Positions 19,880-27,603 of a stretch of DNA of 64,000 bases are shown here, piece after piece. This DNA comes from Fulvimarina sp. Its GTDB lineage: Bacteria; Pseudomonadota; Alphaproteobacteria; Rhizobiales; Rhizobiaceae. Numbering within the stretch: position 1 is the stretch's first letter; every line of letters starts with the position of its first letter. The position numbers were made by a program, and so were the translations under genes. Under the pieces are notes generated by a model. It was not told the DNA's origin, made no database searches, and worked only from the letters and a program-made list of their open reading frames with translations. The stretch is from contig PACL01000063.1 of assembly GCA_002700095.1 (NCBI GenBank), positions 1-64,000 of the forward strand, in the 5' to 3' direction.

Positions 19880-20677
19880 TCACCGGTGCTTGGTGCCCTC
19901 GCCGTAGAACAGCTTTTCCCATTTCTTGTGCGCCTTGTAGCCCTCGCGGATGAAGGGCGTGAACACCGCCATGTTGAGGACCGCCTTGTTGGTCTGCCTC
20001 GCCGGAAATTTCAGCGGCTTCTCGAAGTCGACGAACAGCACGACCCGGACCTGATCCGAATGGTTCCAGGCCTCGTGCTCGTAGGCGTCGTCGAAGATCA
20101 GCGCCTTGCCCTCTTCCCAATGGCAGGTGCGGTCGTCGACGCGGATGCCGATCTTGTCCGGCTCGTCCGGCACGATCAGGCCGAGATGAAACCGCAGGAC
20201 GCCGTTATAGGGGCCGCGATGAGGCGGCAGGTGCTTGCCCGGTTCGAAGATCGAGAACATCGCCGACTTGAGGCCGGGGATCTTCTGCAGGATCCGCCAG
20301 GTCTCGGGGCACTGGGCGATGGCGTTGTCCGAGGTGATGCCGTAGCCGCAGAGGAAGAAGGTCTTCCAGTTGCTGTCGGAGGAGATCGAGCGGACCTCCG
20401 AGGAGATCTCGTGGAACGCCGGCAGATCGCCCTTGCGCACCAGGATCTGGTCCAGCTCCTCGCGGATGAGCTTCCACTCCGCCTCGACCTCGCGGGCCCA
20501 GGGGAAATCGTCGGTCTCGAACACCGGCGGATTGCCGACGGCCGAATATTTCAGATTGAGCGCCTCGGCCTTGTCCACCAGCGTCTGCACGGTCCGCGCG
20601 ACGAAGCTGTCGCGCGTCAAGGTGTCCTCGAGGCCCTCGGTCTTCAGTTTCTGCTGGCTGACTTGCTTGTCCATCAT
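19880..20677 (-). CDS. Aspartyl/asparaginyl beta-hydroxylase domain protein (LpxO/OlsC-like lipid hydroxylase)
   Basis: 265 aa. Members are Fe(II)/2-oxoglutarate oxygenases; the closest known functions by length and layout are LpxO (lipid A 2-hydroxylation) and OlsC (ornithine-lipid hydroxylation) at the inner membrane. The catalytic core shows KHLPPHRGPYNGVLRFHLGL (about residues 148-167) and IFDDAYEHEAWNHSDQVRVVL (quoted in part), giving the His/Arg ligands (H153, H164, H201, R211) for iron and 2-oxoglutarate. The start has two adjacent ATGs (20677, 20674). Which lipid is modified cannot be told here. Confidence 0.82.
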   Translation of the reverse strand: MMDKQVSQQKLKTEGLEDTLTRDSFVARTVQTLVDKAEALNLKYSAVGNPPVFETDDFPWAREVEAEWKLIREELDQILVRKGDLPAFHEISSEVRSISSDSNWKTFFLCGYGITSDNAIAQCPETWRILQKIPGLKSAMFSIFEPGKHLPPHRGPYNGVLRFHLGLIVPDEPDKIGIRVDDRTCHWEEGKALIFDDAYEHEAWNHSDQVRVVLFVDFEKPLKFPARQTNKAVLNMAVFTPFIREGYKAHKKWEKLFYGEGTKHR

Positions 20678-20979
20678 TCTACGCTTCGCGTTGGCACATG
20701 CGGCCCGATCGCGGCCCGAACTGATCCTGCGCCGACGACGCCCGAGACGGCCGCGGCGCTGGAACATGACGATTCGGTGACGGAGAGAACTCCTCGATCG
20801 AACGCTTTCAGAGCCGATTTGGACCCGGGTCGGGCGGAAGTCAAACGGAGAGCGGTCTTGCGCCCGGACACAGCGCCCGGACGGACGGTTTGACGCAGAG
20901 GAGAGCGTCCTTCCGCGTCGCGGCGCGAGGCTGCCAGAGCGGCGCTGGAGGCACTTTGCGCGTCGCCTCTGGATCGGGC
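20678..20979. other. Intergenic region, no gene seen
   Basis: 302 bases between the lipid hydroxylase start (divergent side) and the DUF1036 gene end. No RNA gene, terminator or clear promoter recognised. Confidence 0.4.
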
Positions 20980-21480
20980 TCAGGATCGCGGCGCCAGGAA
21001 CAGCGTCCGGCGCGACACCGCCTTCGTGTCGACCTCGAGGAACTTCGCCGGACGGTAGCCCCGGGCGAAGCACGCTTCGACCCCGACGATGCGGAAGCGC
21101 TTCGCGCCGACGCACATTTCGGTCGAGCCATAGAGCACCGGCCGCCCGCAGACGTCGTCGGCATGGACGTAGACATAGCGGGCGGCAAGTTCGTCGCGGA
21201 TCACCGTGGCGCAGCGGTTGGCGCCGACGATCCACCAGCCCTCGGTCTCGAAGCCGGGGCCGGCATCGCGGCCGACGGCGACGTTGAGCACATCGAAAGA
21301 CTGGTTGCAGACGACGAAGTGGGCGCGCGCCGGCGTCGCGGCGGCAAGGCCGAAGACGCAGAATGCGGTGGCTGCAAGCCCCGCGCCCAATGGCCCAGGG
21401 CAGCGCTTGCGATTGCGATTGCCGCCGGGTCCGGCGCCCGGCTCCGCCCTGTCCGGTCGGCTCGCCACCCCTGCGGTCAT
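20980..21480 (-). CDS. DUF1036 secreted protein
   Basis: 166 aa. Exported: a basic N-terminal stretch precedes a hydrophobic segment (about residues 32-50) ending TPARA. The mature part starts HFVVCNQSFDVLNVAVG and holds TEGWWIVGANRCATVI, YVYVHADD and ACFARGYRPAKFLEVDT, which match the DUF1036 pattern (VCN...TEGWW...C...G+...F.EVDT). Function unknown; the conserved Cys residues probably form disulphides. An AT-rich palindrome lies directly upstream and may regulate it. Confidence 0.8.
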   Translation of the reverse strand: MTAGVASRPDRAEPGAGPGGNRNRKRCPGPLGAGLAATAFCVFGLAAATPARAHFVVCNQSFDVLNVAVGRDAGPGFETEGWWIVGANRCATVIRDELAARYVYVHADDVCGRPVLYGSTEMCVGAKRFRIVGVEACFARGYRPAKFLEVDTKAVSRRTLFLAPRS

Positions 21481-21499
21481 CTGCGCCCGGAACCCTTTT

Positions 21500-21521
21500 A
21501 AATTGTATTTATAGACAATTT
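21500..21521. promoter_or_regulatory. AT-rich palindrome in front of the DUF1036 gene
   Basis: AAATTGT (21500-21506) and ACAATTT (21515-21521) are exact inverted repeats around an 8-base AT-rich spacer, 20 bases before the DUF1036 start on the minus strand. In a 67% GC region this is a striking operator-like site. The binding protein is not known. Confidence 0.4.
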
Positions 21522-21567
21522 CTATCTTGACTTGCCGGCTCTATCTAGAACCAGCGAGGGCGACGCG

Positions 21568-22573
21568 ATGCAGATCATCGAGCCTTCCGGCAGTGCTGCC
21601 GGCCATCTCGCCGTCCATGGGCAGGTCCGGCGGCGGCCTCCGCAACAGTCCCCGGCGTGGCGGCGACCGCAGCCGTTCCGGCTTCCGCGCCGGGCCGAGC
21701 GCTTTCCGGTTCCGGCCTGACGCGGGAGACCGCCCTTCGCGAGCAGACCGGGCTCGCGGTCGCGGCGCTTGCGCCGGCTCGGCCGCAGCCGCTCGTCGGC
21801 ATGCCGGCGGGGGCGGATGCCGAGCAGGCCCCGGGCGGGGCGGAACGCCCAGACGGCGCGGGTGACGGCGACGCGCGGCCCGGTCCGCCCGGGCCGCCGC
21901 CGGAAGACGCTCCCGCTCGCCTGGAGGGGCCGACGCTCTCCCACGCACCCGGCCCCCACCGATCGGCGAACTCCTTGCCTCCTATTCGGGCGGGGATTGC
22001 TTCGCGGCACTGGCGCAGCCTTGAGCGAGCGGGGACACGCTGCGCGTCACCGCCCTCTTGCACGAGACGGGCCGGCTCGAAGACTCCGCCGAAACGCTGG
22101 CGCGGCAGGATTTCGGCGAGGCGGCCCGCCGCATCGAGATCGATGCCGGCCACATCGGCCGGGCGCTGGCCTTTCTCGCCGCCATGCCGGGCGACACGCT
22201 CACGGGGACAATCGAGGGGATCGGCGAGGGGATCGGCGAGGGGATCGGCGAGGGGATCGGCGAGGGAATCGCCGACGGGGCGGGGCTCGATCTCCTGCTC
22301 GTCGACGACGAGGGCCGCGTCCAGCAGATCTCGCAATTCCTGGAACGAGACGGGGGCACTGCCCGCTTTGCCCTGCCCCTCACCCTGTCCGGCCGTCCGG
22401 TGGAGACGGCGCAGCTCCTCATCGCGCTGGCGCTGCCCGCTGCGCTGATCCACACGCAGGATGGTGACGGCGCAGCGGCGGACGGATTCTTCGACGCGCT
22501 CGCTGACGCCCTTGCGACGAACGGCCTGACGGGCGCGTTCGCCGTCGCCCCTGTCTTCGTCGGCGCGCGGTGA
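21568..22573 (+). pseudogene. Degraded gene: C-terminal sensor-like domain with frameshift and in-frame stop
   Basis: The ATG at 21568 begins MQIIEPSGSAAG, but the coding-like signal then passes into another frame. There, about 21621-21960 gives a Pro/Ala-rich linker such as VAATAAVPASAPG. A third frame from 21962 reads IGELLASYSGGDCFAALAQP, a TGA at 22022-22024, then SGDTLRVTALLHETGRLEDS and on to a natural end at 22573. The last part (DTLTGTIEG, DLLLVDDEGRVQQISQFL, TAQLLIALALP, then FFDALADAL) matches the domain found at the C-terminus of rhizobial Ser/Thr kinase or caspase-like proteins, where it starts YDGGDCF. Frame changes plus the stop suggest a pseudogene; sequencing errors are the alternative. 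A 171-aa frame (22058-22573) could still be translated. Confidence 0.55.
22217..22276 (+). repeat. 12-bp tandem repeat, four exact copies plus one degenerate
   Basis: GGGATCGGCGAG occurs four times in a row (22217-22264), then once altered (22265-22276, GGAATCGCCGAC). In frame it encodes repeated Gly-Ile-Gly-Glu inside the degraded sensor domain. A slippage-prone microsatellite in frame-preserving units. Confidence 0.85.
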
Positions 22574-22640
22574 GCCGAGGGGTGACCGGCGGGCGATGAC
22601 CGATAGTCGGCGGACGGGAGCGAGGAAGCCTTGATCCGCG

Positions 22641-23549
22641 TCAGTGCCGGGAGGGGCGTTCGCTCGGGATGCGCCCGGGCCGGCCGAGCATGCCGCCGAC
22701 ACCGCCGACGACCATGCCGAGCAGCATGGCGACGAAGGCGGCGAGGGCCGCCCGCGCCAGCGACGAGGCGGCCGCGCGACGTCCGGCTTCGGCCTCGGCC
22801 CGCGCCTCGCCGGCGCGTTGCTCGAGCGCCTGGAAGCGGCGTTCCGCCTCGGCCCGGCCGACGCCGGCCGTGCGGACGATGGCGTCGATGGCGGCGCTTC
22901 GCTCGCTCTCGCCGGCATCCTCGGCCAGCGCCGCACTCAACGCGCCGAAGTTCGCCTGGCCGGCCGAGGCGGACGCCCCCCCCGCCGGCGGCGCCGCGGC
23001 GTCGGCCTCTGCGGCGTCGGGGTCCGCGGCCGTCCCGGCAGCTGCGTCGGCGGGTCGATCGCCGGGAGATGCGAACAAGGTCCCGGCGTTGTCCCTCACG
23101 AGGGCCATCGTCGCGGAGGAGCCCGGCGCCAGCGCTTCCGCCGCGATCGTCAGATTGTCGACCGACTGGCCGAGGACGCCGAAGGCCCCGCCGACGAGGC
23201 CGGCCGCGCCGCTCGAGAGAAGATAGAGGGCGAAGAGGCCGGTCACCGCCCAGGTCACCACCCCATGCAGCATCCCGTCGATCCGCGACGGGATGCCGGC
23301 GAAGCGGGCGGCCGCATAGGCGCCGACGAAGACGCCGGCAAGGACGACGACGACGGCCCAGAGGCCCGCGAGCGAGAACAGCCCGCCGGAGCTCCCGCCG
23401 GCAGACGTCAGGCCGATGCCGAGACCGAGAAGGCCGAGCATGAACTGGATCATCAACGCCAGGATCGCCCCGGCGAGGATACCGCCCCAGGAGATCCGCC
23501 GCAGCGCCACCGCCGGCCCGGCCGACCGCTCCGTCCGCAGATCCGTCAT
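22641..23549 (-). CDS. Membrane protein of the rhizobial 'PhnA-like' type, copy 1
   Basis: 302 aa. An N-terminal helix (about residues 23-48: WGGILAGAILALMIQFMLGL), a second pair near 57-80 and 90-118, a long Ala/Asp-rich soluble middle (about 140-260), and a final helix pair (ALAAFVAMLLGMVVGGVGGMLGR). The middle includes ERSAAIDAIVRTAGVGRAEAERRFQALE, a short helical repeat (quoted in part). Function unknown. The next gene upstream (23755-24612) has the same plan and motif order, so the two are tandem paralogues. Confidence 0.75.
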   Translation of the reverse strand: MTDLRTERSAGPAVALRRISWGGILAGAILALMIQFMLGLLGLGIGLTSAGGSSGGLFSLAGLWAVVVVLAGVFVGAYAAARFAGIPSRIDGMLHGVVTWAVTGLFALYLLSSGAAGLVGGAFGVLGQSVDNLTIAAEALAPGSSATMALVRDNAGTLFASPGDRPADAAAGTAADPDAAEADAAAPPAGGASASAGQANFGALSAALAEDAGESERSAAIDAIVRTAGVGRAEAERRFQALEQRAGEARAEAEAGRRAAASSLARAALAAFVAMLLGMVVGGVGGMLGRPGRIPSERPSRH

Positions 23550-23754
23550 GCGTGTGTCCCCGTAACGCTTCTCGCGTGAGATACCCGGCAGATCAGAGAT
23601 ACCCGCCTCCCTTCGTTGGATTGCGCCTTGGCGAGGCCCGTGCTGCCCGCCAGATGATCGCGCTCATGGAGATGCCGTCGCAGCTCTGGCGCCGACGATC
23701 CGTCGTTCGCACCGGCACACGTCATGCGCGTTGTGGATGCATAATTCCTTAGCG

Positions 23755-24612
23755 TCATATCGCGCCGATCTCCAGCGCCGAATCGCCCACCCGGCCGAGC
23801 ATGCCGCCGCAGACCGCCGCGGCCATGGCGGCCAGCAGCGCCGCGAAGGCGGCAAGGCATGCTCCTGCCACCTCGCCCGAAATCTCTGCCGTCGCCCGGC
23901 GTTCGCCGCGCACCGCCCGATCGTTGGCGATCTGCCACTCCGTCAGGCGCCGCTCGGCGACGGACCGCGTGACGCCGGAGGCTGCGACGATCGCCTCGAC
24001 TGCGCGGGCCTCGGCCTCGGCGTCCGCCATTTCCGAAATCCCCGCAAGGACCGTCGCAGCCGCGGCGTCCGCGTCCGCCTCCGGTGCGCCTGCGGAAGGT
24101 TGGCGCGCCAGCGACCCGCGGACCTCGGCGCGCAGCGCGGCGAGCGGATCGCGCGCGTCGCCCGTTTCCCCATCAGACGGCCGCGCCGCCAGCGCCTCGA
24201 CGGCGTTGCCGACCGGGCCGACACCATGCGCGACGAGTGCCGGGGGATCCTGCGTCATCACGAGGACCGCGACGACGACCGCGGTGGAAAAGGTCAGGAG
24301 CCCGCAAAAGATCGCCTCCCGGCGCTGCCGCACGCCGGCGAGGCGGGCCGCGGTGAAGCCGCCGGCCGCAAGCGCCACGACGGCGCCGATGAGCGAGGCC
24401 ATCCCGGCAGGCAAGAGAAGCTGCGCCGGGCCGGAGTCGAACCGTGCGTCGAAGGCGCCGGCGAGGATGCCGAACCCGGCCAGCCACGCCATGAAGCCGG
24501 CGACGAGCGCGACGAGCACGCCGGCCGCCACCGCCTCCCATGCCACGTCGGGCTCAGGATATGCGCCCGCGCCTCTGCCTCCGATGCCTCTCCGCCCTGA
24601 TGCCAAAGCCAA
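23755..24612 (-). CDS. Membrane protein paralogous to its downstream neighbour, copy 2
   Basis: 285 aa. N-terminal helices start at WEAVAAGVLVALVAGFMAWL (about residues 25-44), with further helices near 67-87 and 100-118. A soluble Ala-rich middle carries EARAVEAIVAASGVTRSVAERRLTEW, the counterpart of the repeat in the neighbour, and the final helices end ALLAAMAAAVCGGMLGRVGD. Shared motifs in the same order (G-V-x-R-x-x-A-E-R-R, then GGMLGR) show duplication, though the two have diverged strongly. The first 20 residues are Gly/Ala/Arg-rich, so the true start may lie a little downstream. Confidence 0.7.
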   Translation of the reverse strand: MALASGRRGIGGRGAGAYPEPDVAWEAVAAGVLVALVAGFMAWLAGFGILAGAFDARFDSGPAQLLLPAGMASLIGAVVALAAGGFTAARLAGVRQRREAIFCGLLTFSTAVVVAVLVMTQDPPALVAHGVGPVGNAVEALAARPSDGETGDARDPLAALRAEVRGSLARQPSAGAPEADADAAAATVLAGISEMADAEAEARAVEAIVAASGVTRSVAERRLTEWQIANDRAVRGERRATAEISGEVAGACLAAFAALLAAMAAAVCGGMLGRVGDSALEIGAI

Positions 24613-24836
24613 CCCGCGACCTGTCCGAACTCTTGCCCGTTGCCTAGCCGACCCCCGGGGAAAGCGCCAGTGGCCGTCGCGTTGCCGGCATAACGTCTTG
24701 TAGACTGACCGTTACTTTCCATCTCGACAAGATCCGCACCATCTGTTAACGGAACCCATCTTGCGTGGGCGGGGGCTCCGCGAGACTTGAACGGCTCTGG
24801 AACCCCTTCTACCAAGCGCTATCAACGGAAAATCCC

Positions 24837-25064
24837 GTGCAGATACTCGTCCGCGACAACAACGTCGATCAGGCGCTTCGCGCGCTGAAGAAGAAGATGC
24901 AGCGCGAAGGCATCTTTCGCGAAATGAAGATGCGCAACTTCTACGAAAAGCCTTCGGAGAAGCGCGCCCGCGAGAAGGCCGAGGCGGTGCGCCGGGCCCG
25001 CAAGCTCGCCCGCAAGCGCGCCCAGCGCGAGGGCCTGGCCAGCGGCGGCAGGGCCCCGGCCTGA
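24837..25064 (+). CDS. rpsU: 30S ribosomal protein S21
   Basis: 75 aa, start GTG at 24837 with GGAAAA upstream. The sequence [20 protein letters not shown], then [20 protein letters not shown] and a basic tail ([15 protein letters not shown]), is the alphaproteobacterial S21. It binds the 30S platform and helps initiation. Single gene, with its own terminator about 90 bases downstream. Confidence 0.95.
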   Translation: MQILVRDNNVDQALRALKKKMQREGIFREMKMRNFYEKPSEKRAREKAEAVRRARKLARKRAQREGLASGGRAPA

Positions 25065-25150
25065 TTGCTTCCCGCGGGCGGAGGGAGACGTCAGCCCTGG
25101 CCGTGGCAAGGCCGGGCGGCAGAACTCCCGCCGACGAAACATGGGCAGAC

Positions 25151-25193
25151 GCCGCGAGCGAAGCGCCTGAGGCGCATCGTCGCGGCTTTTTTT
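25151..25193 (+). terminator. Intrinsic terminator of rpsU
   Basis: An outer stem GCCGCGA/TCGCGGC (25151-25157, 25180-25186) encloses an inner stem GCGCC-TGA-GGCGC (25163-25175); seven Ts follow (25187-25193). Confidence 0.85.
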
Positions 25194-25572
25194 CCGTAAC
25201 GCGACATCCTCATTCTCTGCAGGCTACGCTCGTTCTTCGCATGTCATGGCTTTGTCACCGACGCGGTGAGGCATGACCCGGGTGAGGCGATGAAGCGCAC
25301 TCGGAGGCTCAGCTGTCGCGCCCGCCATGGTTCGGCGGAGCGCCGCAGCGACGACCCAAAGGCCTGGACGCGCAGACTTGGACGCGAAGATTCGGCGGCA
25401 GCCGTTCCGCTTTTTCGGGTAAGCCCTTCCCGGCAGACGGCTGGCTGGCCCGAAAGATCCGGTCGCAGCTGTCGTTTCCACTTGTCTCGGCTGCAGCGAT
25501 TTCAAATTTCGGCCGCTTGTGCGAGATAGGGACAAGATCTCCTTCGCAACAGCCGGACACATCATCACCGAC
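25194..25572. other. Intergenic region before the TPR lipoprotein
   Basis: About 380 bases. The in-frame ATG at 25519 would add residues without signal-peptide character, so it is not used. No RNA gene or repeat recognised. Confidence 0.4.
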
Positions 25573-26457
25573 ATGCCGATCACCGATCGTTCCTCGACCG
25601 CCGCCCTGCGGCCGCTCGCCTCGCAAGCTCCCGCAAGGAAAGGCGTCGGCCGGGTCGCCGCGCTCTTCTGCGGAATGGTGGTGATCGCCGGTTGCCAGAC
25701 CGGGCAGGACATCGCCGCCATCCAGGCCATCTCGCTCGACAAGAACCAGGGCCTGGAGCAGAATATCGGCTCGCTGACGGCGACGGTGAACGCCAATCCG
25801 TCCGATCCCGAAGGCTACAACGTCCGCGGCACCGCCTATGGGCGGTCCGGCGAGTATCAGAACGCCCTCGCCGATTTCAACCGGGCGATCCAGCTCGATC
25901 CCAACTTCTACCAGGCCTATGCCAACCGGGCGCTGATCTATCGCCAGATCAACGACCCCGGCAAGGCCGCCGCCGACTACAACAAGGCGATCCAGATCAA
26001 CCCCAGTTACGCCTCGGCCTATATCGGCCTCGGCAACGTCTACCGCGTGGCCGGGCGCAACCGCGAGGCGCTGGGCTACTTCCAGAAGGCGATCGACCTC
26101 GGCACGTCGGATCCGCGCGCCTATCACAATCGCGGCCTGCTCTATCAGATCGACGGCCAGCACAAGCTGGCGATCGAGGATTTCTCCCGGGCGATCTCCC
26201 TGCAGCCGAACGCCGCCGAGCCCTATTCGGCGCGGGGCGTCTCTTATCTGGCGACCGGTGACGACGACAACGCCTTCGAGGACATCAACACGGCGCTGCG
26301 GCTGGACGACTCCAAGGCCGAATACTGGACCAACCAGGCGCTCGCCTACGAGCGCAAGGGCGATCGCAGCAAGGCCTTCCGCTCCTACGCCCGGGCCGCG
26401 CAGCTGAATCCGGACTACCGCCCCGCCAAGGACGGCATGGCAAGGACGCGGGTGTAG
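25573..26457 (+). CDS. TPR-repeat lipoprotein (NlpI-like)
   Basis: 294 aa. The lipobox VIAGC puts the lipidated Cys at residue 41, after a hydrophobic run VAALFCGMVVIAG. About five to six tetratricopeptide repeats follow (consensus pieces: GYNVRGTAYGRSGEYQNALA, AYANRALIYRQINDPGKAAA, AYIGLGNVYRVAGRNREALG, AYHNRGLLYQIDGQHKLAIE). Such proteins scaffold envelope enzymes, as NlpI does for murein hydrolases. It stands alone between rpsU and a convergent acetyltransferase. Confidence 0.85.
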   Translation: MPITDRSSTAALRPLASQAPARKGVGRVAALFCGMVVIAGCQTGQDIAAIQAISLDKNQGLEQNIGSLTATVNANPSDPEGYNVRGTAYGRSGEYQNALADFNRAIQLDPNFYQAYANRALIYRQINDPGKAAADYNKAIQINPSYASAYIGLGNVYRVAGRNREALGYFQKAIDLGTSDPRAYHNRGLLYQIDGQHKLAIEDFSRAISLQPNAAEPYSARGVSYLATGDDDNAFEDINTALRLDDSKAEYWTNQALAYERKGDRSKAFRSYARAAQLNPDYRPAKDGMARTRV

Positions 26458-26588
26458 CGGAAGCTGACGGACCCGCGCGTCGCCCCGTAACCCACATGGT
26501 GAGCCTCTCGAACCACGAGGGTGAAGGGGCTCCAGCTTGCGCCAGCGGACGCGGCAGCTTCTTCGCCCGGCAGGGTTAGTGCGAAGCG

Positions 26589-26621
26589 CCCCTCGCCCTT
26601 CGACAGGCTCAGGATGAGGGG
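26589..26621. repeat. Dispersed palindromic repeat, copy A
   Basis: CCCCTCGCCCTTCGACAGG followed by CTCAGGATGAGGGG: an imperfect palindrome found five times in this window, always intergenic. It lies between the convergent TPR lipoprotein and acetyltransferase genes. Confidence 0.85.
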
Positions 26622-26664
26622 CTACGGCTTCGCTTCAGAAGGTCGAAACCCGCCGGGTCTCTTC

Positions 26665-27363
26665 TCACGCAAACCGCAGCTTCATCCGCTGCCGGCCCTC
26701 GCCGTCGAAATTGGCCGGGTCGAGCCAGGCCTCGTATCCCGCCTTCAGCTGCGGCCAGTCGCGATCGATCATCGCGAACCAGGCCGTGTCGCGGTTTTCG
26801 CCCCTCACCACCATGTGCTGGCGGAAGACGCCCTCGAAGACGAAGCCGAAGCGCTCGGCCGCGCGCTTCGATGGCGCATTGAGGTCGTTGCACTTCCACT
26901 CGAAGCGGCGGTAGCCGAGCGTGTCGAAGACGTAGGTGGCCGTGAGAAACAGGGCTTCGGTGGCGAGACGCGTGCCGGCGACGCCCTCGCCCCAGAGGAT
27001 GTTGCCGATTTCGATCACGCCGTGTTCGGGCACGATCCGCATCAGGGACTGCCGTCCGCCGGCGCGCCCGCTCGCCTTGTCGACGACGGCGAAGAACAAA
27101 GGGTCCTGCGACATGGCGGCGCCCTCGGCCCAGTCTCGTAGGGCCTCTGGATCGCCCGGAGCATGATCGAACAGCCAGCGATGGCGCCGCGCCGCGTCCG
27201 ATGCGATGGCGGCGAAGAGATCGGCGGAATGTCTCGCGGGGTCCAGCGGCTCGAGGCGCGTGTAGCGCCCCTCGAGAACGACGCGCTCGGGCGCTCCGGC
27301 GGGAATGCGGATCGCGGGCTCTTGCACGTCGTTCATTTCAGTGGGCTGGCTCATGCGGGACAT
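26665..27363 (-). CDS. GNAT acetyltransferase, RimJ/RimL type
   Basis: 232 aa. The RimJ-like core is visible: VVLEGRYTRLEPLDPARHS near the start, FFAVVDKASGRAGGRQSLM in mid-protein, IEIGNILWGEGVAGTRLATEA (the acetyl-CoA loop, about residues 140-160), TLGYRRFEWKCNDLNAPSKRAAERFGF (quoted in part) and FRQHMVVRGENRDTAWFAM. Family members modify protein N-termini or small molecules; the target is unknown. Two start codons are possible, 27363 and 27354. Confidence 0.85.
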   Translation of the reverse strand: MSRMSQPTEMNDVQEPAIRIPAGAPERVVLEGRYTRLEPLDPARHSADLFAAIASDAARRHRWLFDHAPGDPEALRDWAEGAAMSQDPLFFAVVDKASGRAGGRQSLMRIVPEHGVIEIGNILWGEGVAGTRLATEALFLTATYVFDTLGYRRFEWKCNDLNAPSKRAAERFGFVFEGVFRQHMVVRGENRDTAWFAMIDRDWPQLKAGYEAWLDPANFDGEGRQRMKLRFA

Positions 27364-27603
27364 CCTGCTCGTCGGGCCGGAGCGCCGTGACAGGTTCGGG
27401 CGCTCGAGTTTTCGGTAGCAGGCCCCATGCAGGCCGCCTATACGCAAAAATGTGCCGGCGACACGAAGGCCACCGGCACATCCGGTCCTTGGGAGGACAT
27501 CTCACACCGGAAGGCACCAGGAGCCTTCCGGTTCAATCTCACGGCGTCAGCGCTCGTACTTCGCAGTATGCTCGTACGCCGGTATCGCCGGACCTACCCC
27601 CGA

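Noticed and set aside
20685-20705. TTGGCACATGCGG considered as a sigma-54 promoter
   Set aside because: Has the -24 TGGCAC but not the -12 TTGC at the required spacing.
22217-22276. Short tandem repeat considered as a CRISPR array
   Set aside because: 12-bp units directly adjacent, no spacers, in a coding-like frame, no cas genes.
24430-24450. AGTCGAACCG resembling a tRNA T-loop
   Set aside because: Lies inside a coding sequence with no cloverleaf around it.
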